Below are positions 15,099 through 22,430 of a stretch of 37,473 bases of DNA, piece after piece. Position 1 is the stretch's first letter. Each line of letters begins with the position of its first letter. The stretch lies in the NCBI GenBank assembly GCA_910588855.1, contig CAJUSR010000034.1:1-37473 (forward strand), in the 5' to 3' direction. This DNA comes from an uncultured Kineothrix sp. GTDB lineage: Bacteria > Bacillota > Clostridia > Lachnospirales > Lachnospiraceae. Both the position numbers and the translations under genes were made by a program. The notes below the pieces were generated by a model that did not search any database, was not told the origin of the DNA, and was given only the letters and a program-made list of their open reading frames with translations.

Positions 15099-15230
15099 AA
15101 AATCAAAGACCCCGCTGCAAGCAACGGGGTATCAAACTTGCAGCGCTGCAGAGCAGCGGGGTATTTGACCCTCGCGGCAGTCGCCAAATGTCTGCAAGCA
15201 TCCACTTGGCTCGTTGCTCGCGGGAATAAA
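15099..15230. repeat. Dispersed hairpin repeat family A, copy 2 (longest copy)
   Basis: This copy has both modules: the left one with CCCCGCTGC, palindrome GCAGCGCTGC and GCAGCGGGG; and the right one, CCCTCGCGGCAGTC, GCCAAATGTCTGC, GCATCCACTTGGC, TTGCTCGCGGGAAT. The arms CCC..GCG.GCA and TGC.CGCGGG pair with small bulges. The left module is shared only with 3709-3810, the right one also with 22362-22430 and 25694-25757. It abuts the broken end of the AraC fragment. Confidence 0.85.
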
Positions 15231-15339
15231 TATTTACCAGTATGCGGCATTTCACTTCATAGCGCAGAAGTATCTGCTCATTATATCGGCTGAATTATTT
15301 TATTTTTTGGATGGAACCGGTGGTGCCATCAAGAAATAT

Positions 15340-15368
15340 TTGTGAATTAGCAAGAAAACTGATACAAT
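15340..15368 (+). promoter_or_regulatory. Sigma-A-type promoter of the DUF6483 gene
   Basis: TTGTGA (15340-15345) and TACAAT (15363-15368) are separated by 17 bases. Both match the housekeeping consensus in four or five of six positions. The next start codon on this strand is at 15580, so the transcript would carry a leader of about 205 bases. Confidence 0.55.
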
Positions 15369-15579
15369 GAGGGTAAGCGCCCATCCGGGGCAGAAAGGCA
15401 GGAAGAAAAATACACATCAGCTACAAACCACTCTGACACACGCTGATAGAGCGTCACATGAGAAAAGAAGATTTAAGGCTTGCCGCTGGTCTCATATTTT
15501 TTGCTTAGAGGACTTGCGTATCTTTCGCAGAGGAAGTCTGATAAGTTGAAAGATTGAAATAGCTTTGGAGGAAGGCAAA
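15369..15579 (+). other. Long structured leader in front of the DUF6483 gene
   Basis: The leader contains three possible stems: GCCC/GGGC near 15379-15392, ATCAGC/GCTGAT enclosing about 22 bases near 15417-15450, and ATGAGA/TCTCAT near 15459-15496 followed by ATTTTTTGC, which looks like a weak intrinsic terminator before the gene. A later GGACTT...AAGTC pairing near 15509-15537 precedes the ribosome site. I recognise no known riboswitch class. It could be an attenuator or simply a decayed sequence. Confidence 0.35.
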
Positions 15580-15972
15580 ATGAATTTTAATGACGAAAAA
15601 GACTATGTCATGCGTATTATCAAAGAAATGGTAAGGGTACTTTTCTCTCTAATGCTAGGAAAACAATATAAGTCTGTTGAGCAGTCAGAGGAAAATAAAT
15701 ACGAAGTTGCTGGTAAGGCATTAGAAGAATTTGAAAAAATGATTGACGCTGGCCTCATAAATGAAGCGGAAAATATACTGTTGGAAAGCATTGACTATAC
15801 CCAAAAAGAGGACGTTCTTGCGGCAATATTATTTTACCAATATATAGGTGAAAGGGATAGTGATTTTCTAGCAGCACATAATTACTCTAAAGAGGAAGCA
15901 TTGGATGGAATTAAAAGACTGGCGGAGCGGCAAGGATATGATCACATAACCTCGTTGCTTATGGAAAACTGA
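15580..15972 (+). CDS. DUF6483-like small helical protein
   Basis: From MNFNDEKDYVMRIIKEMVRVLFSLMLGKQY the protein has 130 residues, almost entirely helical and acidic. The opening (DYVMRIIKEMVRVL) and the AENILLESIDYTQKEDVLAAILFYQYI segment resemble DUF6483 proteins of Clostridia. The start at 15580 is chosen because GGAGG lies 9 bases before it; an upstream in-frame TTG overlaps that ribosome site. Function is unknown. It is one of very few plus-strand genes and is intact among relics on both sides. The GYDHITSLLMEN tail ends just before a decayed kinase on the other strand. Confidence 0.75.
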   Translation: MNFNDEKDYVMRIIKEMVRVLFSLMLGKQYKSVEQSEENKYEVAGKALEEFEKMIDAGLINEAENILLESIDYTQKEDVLAAILFYQYIGERDSDFLAAHNYSKEEALDGIKRLAERQGYDHITSLLMEN

Positions 15973-16007
15973 CAATGCTTTAGCTGAGCGGGGATTGTTT
16001 TCCCCTG

Positions 16008-16555
16008 TAAAGCCTCCCTTTGGCGCATATTTCACGGTATTGCCAATCACATTTGAGATGGCCTCTGCCGTCCAGTCAAAGTCTAAAACCGCCTCAAGGA
16101 CTTGCCCACATTCAAAGGTAATCAAAATGCCTTTGCTTTTGCATATACCGTTTTTACGGTTTGAAGTACAATCTCGCTCAAACTGTTCTTGTCGGGTTTT
16201 AAGCTGATAATGCCGCTTTCCAGACGGAACATTTTAATCAAGCTGTTTGTCAAAAAGGTTGGTTTTCCAAGTGCCATCTGCAAAGTAGCAATATATTCTG
16301 TTCTTTTTCCTGTGCCAACATCTGATTTTGGGCTGTCAGAATATTGCGGAGTTTTAAGAGCTGTTGCTGCAAACAGGCTGTCAGCGTATCCTCTGCTTCC
16401 GAAAAGATTTGCCGTTCCTGCTGTCCAACTAAAAGCAGTTTATATTTGGTATCATTGGCTATCAAAAACAGAATTGGTATTTCGGAAGTTTCACGAATTT
16501 TTCTGCACAATTCCAAACCGCTGCCATCAGTCAGATTGATGTCAGGCAAATACAA
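16008..16555 (-). pseudogene. Decayed response regulator fused to histidine kinase remnant
   Basis: Reading from 16555 leftward: YLPDINLTDGSGLELCRKIRE followed by IPILFLIANDT is the phosphorylation-site part of a receiver domain (Asp in LPDINL). It then passes without a stop into ACLQQQLLKLRNILTAQNQM, a kinase-like coiled coil. After a frameshift near 16250-16290 the frame reads TNSLIKMFRLESGIISLK and later LDFDWTAEAISNVIGNTVKYAPKGG, the N-box of a BceS/VanS-like kinase. The H-box, the DNA-binding domain and the G-boxes are missing. It is thus a two-gene regulator pair collapsed by deletions and frameshifts. Confidence 0.7.
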
Positions 16556-16703
16556 GTCTATGCAACATTGTCAAGTGATGGGTTTAATTTTGCGCACAAA
16601 AAAGCAGGAACCCTCTCGAATCTCTGCTCTCTTGACTGTCAATTTAGTATAAAACACTACAACTACATCACAACCCAGATAAACTATCATACAATGACTT
16701 AGC

Positions 16704-17089
16704 TTAATCAAATTTAAAGGCTCTGAATCCAGTGGATAATCCCATGTACTCAGCCTTATCAATAATAAATCTATTATCTTTCATATATCCAACAACTTTT
16801 ATGAAACATTCTTCCCCACCATTATCATAGAATTCATGGTAGAATACGTCTGCGTAGAAAATGAAACGGAATATACAAGTATTATATTATGTTGTAACTT
16901 TACTATTGTTTCCAGTTGTTCAACTGTAATATCATCTATTCGATCAATAGTACCCCATTCTCCAAATTCTCCAATAAGCTCCTGATACAATTCGTCATCC
17001 CATATTTTTTTGTATACTTCTTCATAAACTCTATCCGATTCAATCTCATCTCGAATATTTTTGTCAAGTTTTTCTATATTTATGCTTAA
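16704..17089 (-). pseudogene. Frameshifted hypothetical protein
   Basis: Two frames that continue each other are visible: SINIEKLDKNIRDEIESDR, VYEEVYKKIWDDELYQELIG, EFGEWGTIDRIDDITVEQLE, then near 16860 a shift into ADVFYHEFYDNGGEECFIKV, VGYMKDNRFIIDKAEYMGLS, TGFRAFKFD and a TAA at 16704-16706. Joined, they give about 125 residues of an acidic soluble protein. The first frame has no start codon and overlaps the end of the neighbouring fragment. I do not recognise the family; such small acidic proteins are often immunity-like, but that is a guess. Confidence 0.55.
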
Positions 17090-17285
17090 GAAATAAAACG
17101 TTCATAATAATATCCGGTTTTATCCATATCCTTTACGGACACTCCAAGCACCAACAGGTCATCCTTCACGTTAAACCACGCATCATATTCCGAAAATTCT
17201 GGCTGCAGATACGCCTAGAAATAATGCGGGTCTAAGTCTATGCTGCCCTCGTTAAAGGTCTGGTATGTGACTATGTATCCGGGTA
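17086..17285 (-). pseudogene. C-terminal fragment of an unidentified protein with a nonsense codon
   Basis: The frame reads YIVTYQTFNEGSIDLDPHYF, TAG at 17215-17217, AYLQPEFSEYDAWFNVKDDL, LVLGVSVKDMDKTGYYYERF and stops at 17086-17088. The composition is protein-like throughout, so the TAG is a mutation within a once-coding sequence. Its 5' end is fused out of frame to the truncated isochorismatase gene near 17280. I do not recognise the family. Confidence 0.5.
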
Positions 17286-17575
17286 TTCTTCTCTCCCAAG
17301 TATTCCAAAAGGCCTGTTCCCTTAAAACAACTATTTACAGTCTTATCAAAAATCTTCTCACCCGGCTGTATACCAAAGCCTTCATATATCTCAAATCCGG
17401 GTGTTCCCTTTGTTAATTCCGCACCAGCACCATCATCGTGCCTTACATAAATAACTTCAACATGATTCTCTCTAGCTGCTGCAATTAACATTTTCACAGC
17501 ATTTTCAAACGCATTAAAATTATATAAATCCGAATTTGTTATCAAATTCTGTGTATCCACCACTAACAATACCAT
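17252..17575 (-). pseudogene. Truncated isochorismatase/nicotinamidase-like hydrolase
   Basis: The first 95 or so residues match the cysteine hydrolase fold: VLLVVDTQNLI with the catalytic Asp, VEVIYVRHDDGAG, FDKTVNSCFKGTGLLEYLGEKN with the catalytic-triad lysine region. Normal proteins are 170-190 residues and carry the nucleophilic cysteine in the second half (after VGLQTDYC or similar). Here that half is replaced by RIHSHIPDL and a stop read from an unrelated gene fragment in another frame. Without the cysteine it cannot be an active hydrolase. The start codon with AAGG upstream is intact. Confidence 0.75.
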
Positions 17576-17589
17576 TTACACTTACCTTA

Positions 17590-18351
17590 TTATAAATATT
17601 TCTCAATCACACTCTGCTCCACTACCTTTTTCCCAAGCAAGGTCATAGCTTGCTTCGGGCAATTATTGATACACCTATAACACATGGTACACCGGTTATT
17701 CTGTACCACTTTTTTATCAACAATCTTGATATTATTCATAGGGCATAACTTTTCACACTTGCCACACCCCATGCACTTATTTTCATCTACTCTCAGCTTA
17801 TCTGAATAGTTCTTTGTCTTATGTCCAAAATACAATCTTTGACCAAAGAAACCCGCCATGCGATATAATATGCCAATCCCTTCCTTGGTTGGTTTCCCTG
17901 ATTTCAAAAGCTGAACCGACTTGCTAATCTTCTGCTCCGCTTTCTTTACTAGCTCCTTGTTCTTTTTCAGCGGACGCTTCAACACTTTTTCATCGCCTAT
18001 GCTATCCGGCATTTTCAAATGCAATCCACCTATTATTTCTGCTCCGTATTGCTGTAAAAGCCGTCCAAAAATTCCTGCTCCATCACCACTAAACAATCCC
18101 ATTGTGGCAATAACAAAAACCTTCTTACTCTTCCACAACTCTTTATTCTTAATTATAAAATCACGCAGTATCTTCAGCACAGTACTATATTGCACAGGAT
18201 ATGCAAATACAAACATTTCTTCATTTCTCACAGCTTCAACAATGTTATCATCCTCTATTGAAAAGGATTTAACTGTTTCATCATATTCATTACAAAAAAA
18301 TTCCACTGCATATCTCGAATTGCCAGTACCGCTAAAATATATTCCTACCAT
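17590..18351 (-). CDS. EFR1-family ferredoxin (flavodoxin-like domain plus two 4Fe-4S clusters)
   Basis: The 253-residue protein starts with MVGIYFSGTGNSRYAVEFF, the phosphate-binding loop of a flavodoxin-like domain (about 1-150). The C-terminal part has two CxxCxxCxxxCP motifs (Cys 193, 196, 199, 203 and 221, 224, 227, 231), which should bind two [4Fe-4S] clusters. This combination defines the EFR1 family of cytoplasmic electron carriers in Clostridia; the electron donor and acceptor are not known. GAGG lies 6 bases before the ATG, and the preceding PPOX fragment stops directly at the start codon. It is intact although its neighbours are decayed. Confidence 0.88.
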   Translation of the reverse strand: MVGIYFSGTGNSRYAVEFFCNEYDETVKSFSIEDDNIVEAVRNEEMFVFAYPVQYSTVLKILRDFIIKNKELWKSKKVFVIATMGLFSGDGAGIFGRLLQQYGAEIIGGLHLKMPDSIGDEKVLKRPLKKNKELVKKAEQKISKSVQLLKSGKPTKEGIGILYRMAGFFGQRLYFGHKTKNYSDKLRVDENKCMGCGKCEKLCPMNNIKIVDKKVVQNNRCTMCYRCINNCPKQAMTLLGKKVVEQSVIEKYL

Positions 18352-18459
18352 TTATACCTCAAAACTCTCCGTCTTCAAATCACAATAATATCTGCCACTC
18401 TGTGCAGTAAATCTCAGAACACAATAATCCGGATCCGTAGCACCTTTCCTATAAAACAT
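18352..18459 (-). pseudogene. C-terminal fragment of a PPOX/flavin-type protein
   Basis: A 35-codon frame reads MFYRKGATDPDYCVLRFTAQ and SGRYYCDLKTESFEV, a pattern typical of the C-terminus of pyridoxamine-5'-phosphate-oxidase-like proteins in Clostridia (FYPKGVTDPDYCVLKFT type). The frame continues upstream as FGEKGTP to a TGA and has no ribosome site. Full proteins are about 130-150 residues. Its stop codon touches the EFR1 start codon, so in the ancestor the two were probably an operon. Confidence 0.6.
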
Positions 18460-18504
18460 TGGTGTTCCCTTTTCTCCAAATCATATCCTTTGTTTCCTGG
18501 TCTG

Positions 18505-18630
18505 TTAAGACTTATTAACAATCTCAATCGCCCTACCTATCAGCTTATATCTGTATTCGGAAAATAGAAATATTGGAAGTTTAGTATAAAAGGTTGTTCC
18601 TTCAATAAATATCATTATTCTTTTAACCAT
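18505..18630 (-). CDS. Short hypothetical protein coupled to the MBL gene, probably truncated
   Basis: An ATG one base after the stop of the MBL-fold gene starts MVKRIMIFIEGTTFYTKLPI and continues FLFSEYRYKLIGRAIEIVNK to a TAA at 18505-18507, 41 residues. The beta-strand start and the GTTF motif look like the N-terminus of a longer protein, so it is probably a truncated gene. I do not recognise the family with certainty. Confidence 0.4.
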   Translation of the reverse strand: MVKRIMIFIEGTTFYTKLPIFLFSEYRYKLIGRAIEIVNKS

Positions 18631-18631
18631 T

Positions 18632-19270
18632 TTATTTCACCCATTTACGATTTCGTTTTGGTTTACCATGTCCAAAATAAATTGTTTTCGTGCCCATTTC
18701 CCCAATGCGTTTTGCACTTTCTAACATTTTATCTTTATCTGTGTACAGCATTGATATGGTTGGATAAAACATATTCATTAAAGCATCTCCCACAAATAGT
18801 TTATCACCTTCTATCTCTAAACCAACAGAACCCTCTGTGTGCCCCGGCAATTCTACAACCTTTGCATCAACACCATATTCATCCAAGTTGTCTCCATCCT
18901 GTAAATACACCATTGGCTCAAATACCTCCAAGGTATCCTTCTCAAAACTACTTAAAGATACTAATAATACTATTTTCCCCAAAAAAGTTTTTGCCGACAT
19001 TTTTTGTTTCCTATTATCCGGTATCATATTAATATCTTTTTTACTCATTGCAACCGGAATGTTTAAAGCATTGGCAAGATAAGATGCATTCTGACAATGA
19101 TCCATATGACCGTGAGTGAGTACAATTAAGCCAACCTGAAACTCCTTGCACTTTTCTAAAATCTTTTCCCGATATTTTTTTCTGCCCGTATCAATTAATA
19201 TGGCTTTATCTCTATCAACCACGATATAACAATTTACATTACCCGAACAAATTCTATGTATATTAACCAT
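18632..19270 (-). CDS. MBL-fold metallo-hydrolase
   Basis: The 212-residue protein has the metallo-beta-lactamase fold motifs: LTHGHMDH (His53, His55, Asp57, His58), ELPGHTEGS with a metal-binding His near 146, FVGDALM with the bridging Asp near 168 and YFGHGKP with His near 203. It should bind two metal ions, usually zinc or iron, and hydrolyse a small ester or thioester such as in the glyoxalase-II-like group; the substrate is open. The ATG at 19270 has no ribosome site and is preceded by about 300 bases of extremely AT-rich DNA. It is followed by a coupled short gene. Confidence 0.88.
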   Translation of the reverse strand: MVNIHRICSGNVNCYIVVDRDKAILIDTGRKKYREKILEKCKEFQVGLIVLTHGHMDHCQNASYLANALNIPVAMSKKDINMIPDNRKQKMSAKTFLGKIVLLVSLSSFEKDTLEVFEPMVYLQDGDNLDEYGVDAKVVELPGHTEGSVGLEIEGDKLFVGDALMNMFYPTISMLYTDKDKMLESAKRIGEMGTKTIYFGHGKPKRNRKWVK

Positions 19271-19571
19271 AATATATATTTATTACATATATAACTTTAT
19301 ATATATCTACATATGCTTTGAATAATATATCTATCCTATTTTATACATACTATAGATTAAATATTTATATTATTTCATTTATACACATATTGCGTATTAA
19401 GGTTACTAATAATATCAAATGCAATATACAATTTAATATCTATATATGAAGAATAATAAATAAATGACCTTATATGATCACAATAGTATTTATAAGATAG
19501 CAATGTAAGTTACAATAAATCAATTTAAATATATTAATGCCAAAATATACTTTATTATATTAATCAACATA
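19271..19571. other. Extremely AT-rich divergent intergenic region
   Basis: Roughly five of six bases are A or T, with many TATATA and TTATAT words, far above the rest of the window. It separates the divergent MBL and Rep-like genes, neither of which has a recognisable Shine-Dalgarno sequence. No gene, clear promoter or long repeat could be fixed. Such a stretch next to a replication-type protein could be an old origin, but no iterons were seen. Confidence 0.5.
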
Positions 19572-20669
19572 ATGCAATACATATTTTATCTTCCCTCGGA
19601 TGTCAAAATCTATTTTGATGGCAAGTATAAGGGTATTCACTGGCACATCTACAGTGATGATCGTTTTTCAGGCATGGTATACATTATTGAAGTAACGATA
19701 AATCCTAAAATTCTTGCTGGTATAACTGATTACCTGACAGCAGCCAACTACTATGATATGAATATTGCCATAATTAATTTTAACGACAGCTCCAAAAAAA
19801 TCTCATCTCTGTTAGGAACATTTAACGATTACAGAATAAAACGGGTAGACTATTGTATCAATATCTGTCTGAATGATTTTATGCCCACATGTGACCCCGG
19901 ACAGATAGTGAATCTCATCAAGAGAAGTGACATACCATCCCATTACAAACAATGGATGGAATACGACAACACCGCACACAGGATGAAGAGCAGACCTGAA
20001 AGTTTTTACCTGTGCAGCAAATCTATTAATATAAATTGTTACAGTAAATATCTGCAATTACTAAATAGCTCACAGGAAAACGTTAAAAAGGGATTTACGC
20101 TAATCCTTCCGGAAATCATTGATGCCTCACGAAACATCATCCGTTTTGAAGTACAATGCAAATACCATAAAACATACTCCCTCAATAAGAAAGCCGAAGA
20201 ATCAGGCAATAACTGTGTCAATAAGTATAAGGATATTCTCGCCCCTTTAAGATGTGTTGAGATTGTCAGCAGTTATTATGAAAAGGTAATCGGGAAAGGC
20301 GACTGGTATTCACTTCCAGAAGCAGTACGGATTATACAATCCAAAAATTTCAACAGCCAAAAAGAAAAACGTTACATAGACACATTAAAATTTGTCAGCC
20401 AATGCCGCAGTCTGGCTAAAGCAAAAGCATTCTATCAAAGCAATGAGCTGATTACTTTTAAGAAAACCCTCAATGAATTAGCTGATTTCAACATCAACCC
20501 TGTTACTATCCCCAGAGAATGGAATATTAAGCATATACCAAATTTTCTAAGAGCTTATTTTAATGAACTGATGGAAGATTTTTCGAAATTTAATATTCTG
20601 AATGGAAATTTGTGTACAGTACAAGGATATCTGGAATATTGCGAAAAGTTTAAGCACCGCCCTATATAA
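19572..20669 (+). CDS. Putative phage/plasmid replication initiator (Rep_trans / gpII-X-like)
   Basis: The 365-residue protein has YIIEVTINPKILAG (about 37-50), KRVDYCINICL (about 89-99) and NIIRFEVQCKYHKTY (about 184-198). This order, a substrate-binding strand, an R-x-D-h-x-h strand and an R-h-E-h strand, resembles replication initiators of filamentous phages (gpII/X) and of rolling-circle plasmids. The assignment is by pattern only and the catalytic tyrosine could not be fixed. The gene is AT-rich, on the strand opposite to most neighbours and has no ribosome site. No other phage or plasmid gene is visible, so it may be the last trace of an integrated single-stranded replicon. Confidence 0.5.
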   Translation: MQYIFYLPSDVKIYFDGKYKGIHWHIYSDDRFSGMVYIIEVTINPKILAGITDYLTAANYYDMNIAIINFNDSSKKISSLLGTFNDYRIKRVDYCINICLNDFMPTCDPGQIVNLIKRSDIPSHYKQWMEYDNTAHRMKSRPESFYLCSKSININCYSKYLQLLNSSQENVKKGFTLILPEIIDASRNIIRFEVQCKYHKTYSLNKKAEESGNNCVNKYKDILAPLRCVEIVSSYYEKVIGKGDWYSLPEAVRIIQSKNFNSQKEKRYIDTLKFVSQCRSLAKAKAFYQSNELITFKKTLNELADFNINPVTIPREWNIKHIPNFLRAYFNELMEDFSKFNILNGNLCTVQGYLEYCEKFKHRPI

Positions 20670-20816
20670 TACTTTTGTTTTCATTATATTAATGTATTCC
20701 CATGCATCTTGATATTATCAGCTTCATATATGGAAGTCCTTATATCAATTACTTCTGGCTATTCATATATCAAATTGGGAAGGATATATCGTGCAACAAA
20801 AATAAAAAATTAACTC

Positions 20817-20867
20817 AAAAAAGTTGCATATCTATAATCAGATATAACGGATATGCAACTTTTATTT
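20817..20867. terminator. Bidirectional terminator after the Rep-like gene
   Basis: AAAAGTTGCATAT pairs perfectly with ATATGCAACTTTT around an 18-base loop, with A-rich and T-rich flanks. It can end the plus-strand Rep-like transcript and the minus-strand transcript of 20940-21248. Confidence 0.85.
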
Positions 20868-20939
20868 CCTTATTCCGTCATGAAATACATAATCTGCAAC
20901 ACATTGCTTACAGCTATAATCATAATTGCAACAGCTTTT

Positions 20940-21248
20940 TTAACCGCACAGGCATTCATGATAAAGGCGCATAACCTCTTCCATCTCCATCCGAACCCTG
21001 ATTCCATCCTCCATCCCGAAGCGGTACGCTGCTGCTCCATAAGCCGCACCACATTGATTATATGCAGTGATGACCCTGTCTACAGCTTTTCTCTGTTCAG
21101 ATGTAAGATTAAAGCTCTCCATTATATCGGAAGCTCTCTGTTCCTCTGCCATTACCTCCTGATAATATTTATCCTTTTTTAAAATCTCATCCAAATCCGC
21201 TATTGTCCTGTGAGCCGCTATGATCTCCAACAATCCATTTTTCTTCAT
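20940..21248 (-). CDS. Conserved hypothetical protein
   Basis: From MKKNGLLEIIAAHRTIADLD the protein has 102 residues and is mostly helical. The segment SEQRKAVDRVITAYNQCGAA followed by YGAAAYRFGMEDGIRVRMEM is a recurring pattern in Lachnospiraceae proteins of unknown function. The start at 21248 is chosen because GAGGTGA lies 6 bases before it; a longer frame to 21317 has no ribosome site. It precedes the bidirectional terminator. No catalytic motif is visible and I cannot name a function. Confidence 0.6.
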   Translation of the reverse strand: MKKNGLLEIIAAHRTIADLDEILKKDKYYQEVMAEEQRASDIMESFNLTSEQRKAVDRVITAYNQCGAAYGAAAYRFGMEDGIRVRMEMEEVMRLYHECLCG

Positions 21249-21351
21249 CCTGTTCACCTCATTTACAGGTATTAAAAGAACAGGTCGTCTTATCTCCGAT
21301 AAGGCTTCCTGCTCCACATATCTTCTTTATTTTATTTACTTTTCAGTCTCC

Positions 21352-21762
21352 TCATAGTAACTTCATAAATTCTTCCGGCCCAATCACTTTAACCCTTGAC
21401 TGCTTAAAGTCAGCCAGATTCCGTGTCACAATGTAGTCCACCGTTTCTGCTGTTGCACATTCTTCCTGCAAACAATCCTCAAAATCCAAAAACTGCTCGT
21501 TGTTAATAGCCGACATGATTTTTTCTGTATTCAGGTCTGATATCCAAAATATCTCACAGAGACTTCTTATAAACTTCCGTCTCTCTTCCTGTGAATACTC
21601 TTTCCGCAGCACATAAAATATATTCGGGATGCTGTGCGCTGCCAGATAACCCATAATCTCCCGGTCCGCACACTTCGTCATTATGACCTGTGCTGCTTTG
21701 CTATGGGGTTCCCTCTTTAACAGAACATCCAGTATGATATTTGTGTCAACCAATATTCTCAT
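21352..21762 (-). CDS. PIN-domain toxin (VapC-like)
   Basis: From MRILVDTNIILDVLLKREPH the protein has 136 residues. It has the PIN-domain acidic residues Asp6, Asp93/Asp96 in FLDFEDCLQ and Asp118 in TRNLADF, all expected to bind Mg2+/Mn2+ for RNase activity. The start at 21762 lies within the antitoxin gene (overlap 17 bases) after GAGGGC; a frame to 21876 exists but lies inside the antitoxin coding region. Such toxins cut RNA and stop growth when the antitoxin is lost. The pair is a typical type II toxin-antitoxin module. Confidence 0.85.
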   Translation of the reverse strand: MRILVDTNIILDVLLKREPHSKAAQVIMTKCADREIMGYLAAHSIPNIFYVLRKEYSQEERRKFIRSLCEIFWISDLNTEKIMSAINNEQFLDFEDCLQEECATAETVDYIVTRNLADFKQSRVKVIGPEEFMKLL

Positions 21763-21988
21763 ACTTTTCTGCCCTCGCTTCCCTAAGTTCTTTTTCAGGA
21801 TCAAAGTCATCCGGCAGCCTCTTTTCCATATCCAGGATTTCCGCAAGCGCATTTTTTGCCCTCTTTTTATCCTCATTCCTGTCTATGGACATTGCTTCCA
21901 GATTCTGCAAAATATTGATCACATACGTCATATTGTCTTCCGGCATACGCCGTATCATCTCAATCGCCTTTTCTTTCATCAGAGTCAT
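21746..21988 (-). CDS. Antitoxin of the PIN-domain module
   Basis: The 80-residue protein begins MTLMKEKAIEMIRRMPEDNM, a helical region seen in small antitoxins preceding PIN toxins in Clostridia, and ends with a disordered acidic/basic segment (MEKRLPDDFDPEKELREARA) like the toxin-wrapping tails of VapB-type antitoxins. It is the first gene and overlaps the toxin gene. It should neutralise the toxin and repress the operon. AGGA precedes the start at moderate distance; the second Met (codon 4) is an alternative start. Confidence 0.75.
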   Translation of the reverse strand: MTLMKEKAIEMIRRMPEDNMTYVINILQNLEAMSIDRNEDKKRAKNALAEILDMEKRLPDDFDPEKELREARAEKYENIG

Positions 21989-22361
21989 GTCACAGCCATC
22001 CTTTCTTCATCCGCAGAACTTCTTATGTGTTTATGGTAGCACAAACCAGCCGTTCTTACAATGGTATTCCTTCGCACTGGCTAATGCCGTTTATATCATA
22101 CCGCTTATTTATCTTTCTCATGCCTAAACCACACTAACCTCCATGTCACAGCTTTGCTGTAACTCAAATCCAGATGAAAAATGCCGCTTTTCAGGCATTT
22201 TTCGAGAAATGATTTTGTTTCACTTGGGCTGCGTATTTAGCAGCCTTAGTGAAACCTCATTTCTTTCACACTATCCGTTATTACGCAACAATCTTTAACA
22301 TTTCCTCATTCTTACTGTACACATACACATGATAGGATAAACGTTCATCAGCATCTACCTG
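21989..22361. other. Gene-free spacer with two hairpins
   Basis: No intact gene is present. Two terminator-like hairpins (22177-22202 and 22217-22255) lie in the middle. Just right of them, at about 22283-22360, the minus strand reads VDADERLSYHVYVYSKNEEM LKIVA and a stop, a protein-like 26-residue tail that may be the end of a lost gene. The left part upstream of the antitoxin shows nothing else. Confidence 0.4.
22177..22255 (-). terminator. Two tandem hairpins ending the lipoprotein-ABC operon
   Basis: GTTTCACT (22217-22224) pairs with AGTGAAAC (22248-22255), strengthened by GGCTGC/GCAGCC inside. Next, on the minus strand, AAAAATGCC pairs with GGCATTTTT (22177-22202) and ends in a T run. 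The second is a standard intrinsic terminator for minus-strand transcripts and could also act on the plus strand. Confidence 0.75.
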
Positions 22362-22430
22362 TTGACCCTCGTGGCAGTCGCCAAATGTGCATGCAAGCAT
22401 GTCCACTTGGCTCATTGCTCGCGGGAATCA
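22362..22430. repeat. Dispersed hairpin repeat family A, copy 3 (right module only)
   Basis: TTGACCCTCGTGGCAGTC, GCCAAATG, TGCATGCAAGCATG, CCACTTGGC, TCATTGCTCGCGGGAAT. It has the nested stems GCCAAaTG/CActTGGC and CATGC/GCATG within the outer CCC../..GGG arms. Its right end covers the stop codon of the gene at 22428-24437. Confidence 0.8.

Noticed and set aside
16570..16640. Insertion-sequence end suggested by GTCAAG...CTTGAC
   Set aside because: Only six matching bases at each side and no target duplication or transposase were found.
20702..21182. Two overlapping plus-strand frames (90 and 109 codons) after the Rep-like gene
   Set aside because: They run through the terminator hairpin and lie opposite the hypothetical gene at 20940-21248, which has a good ribosome site.
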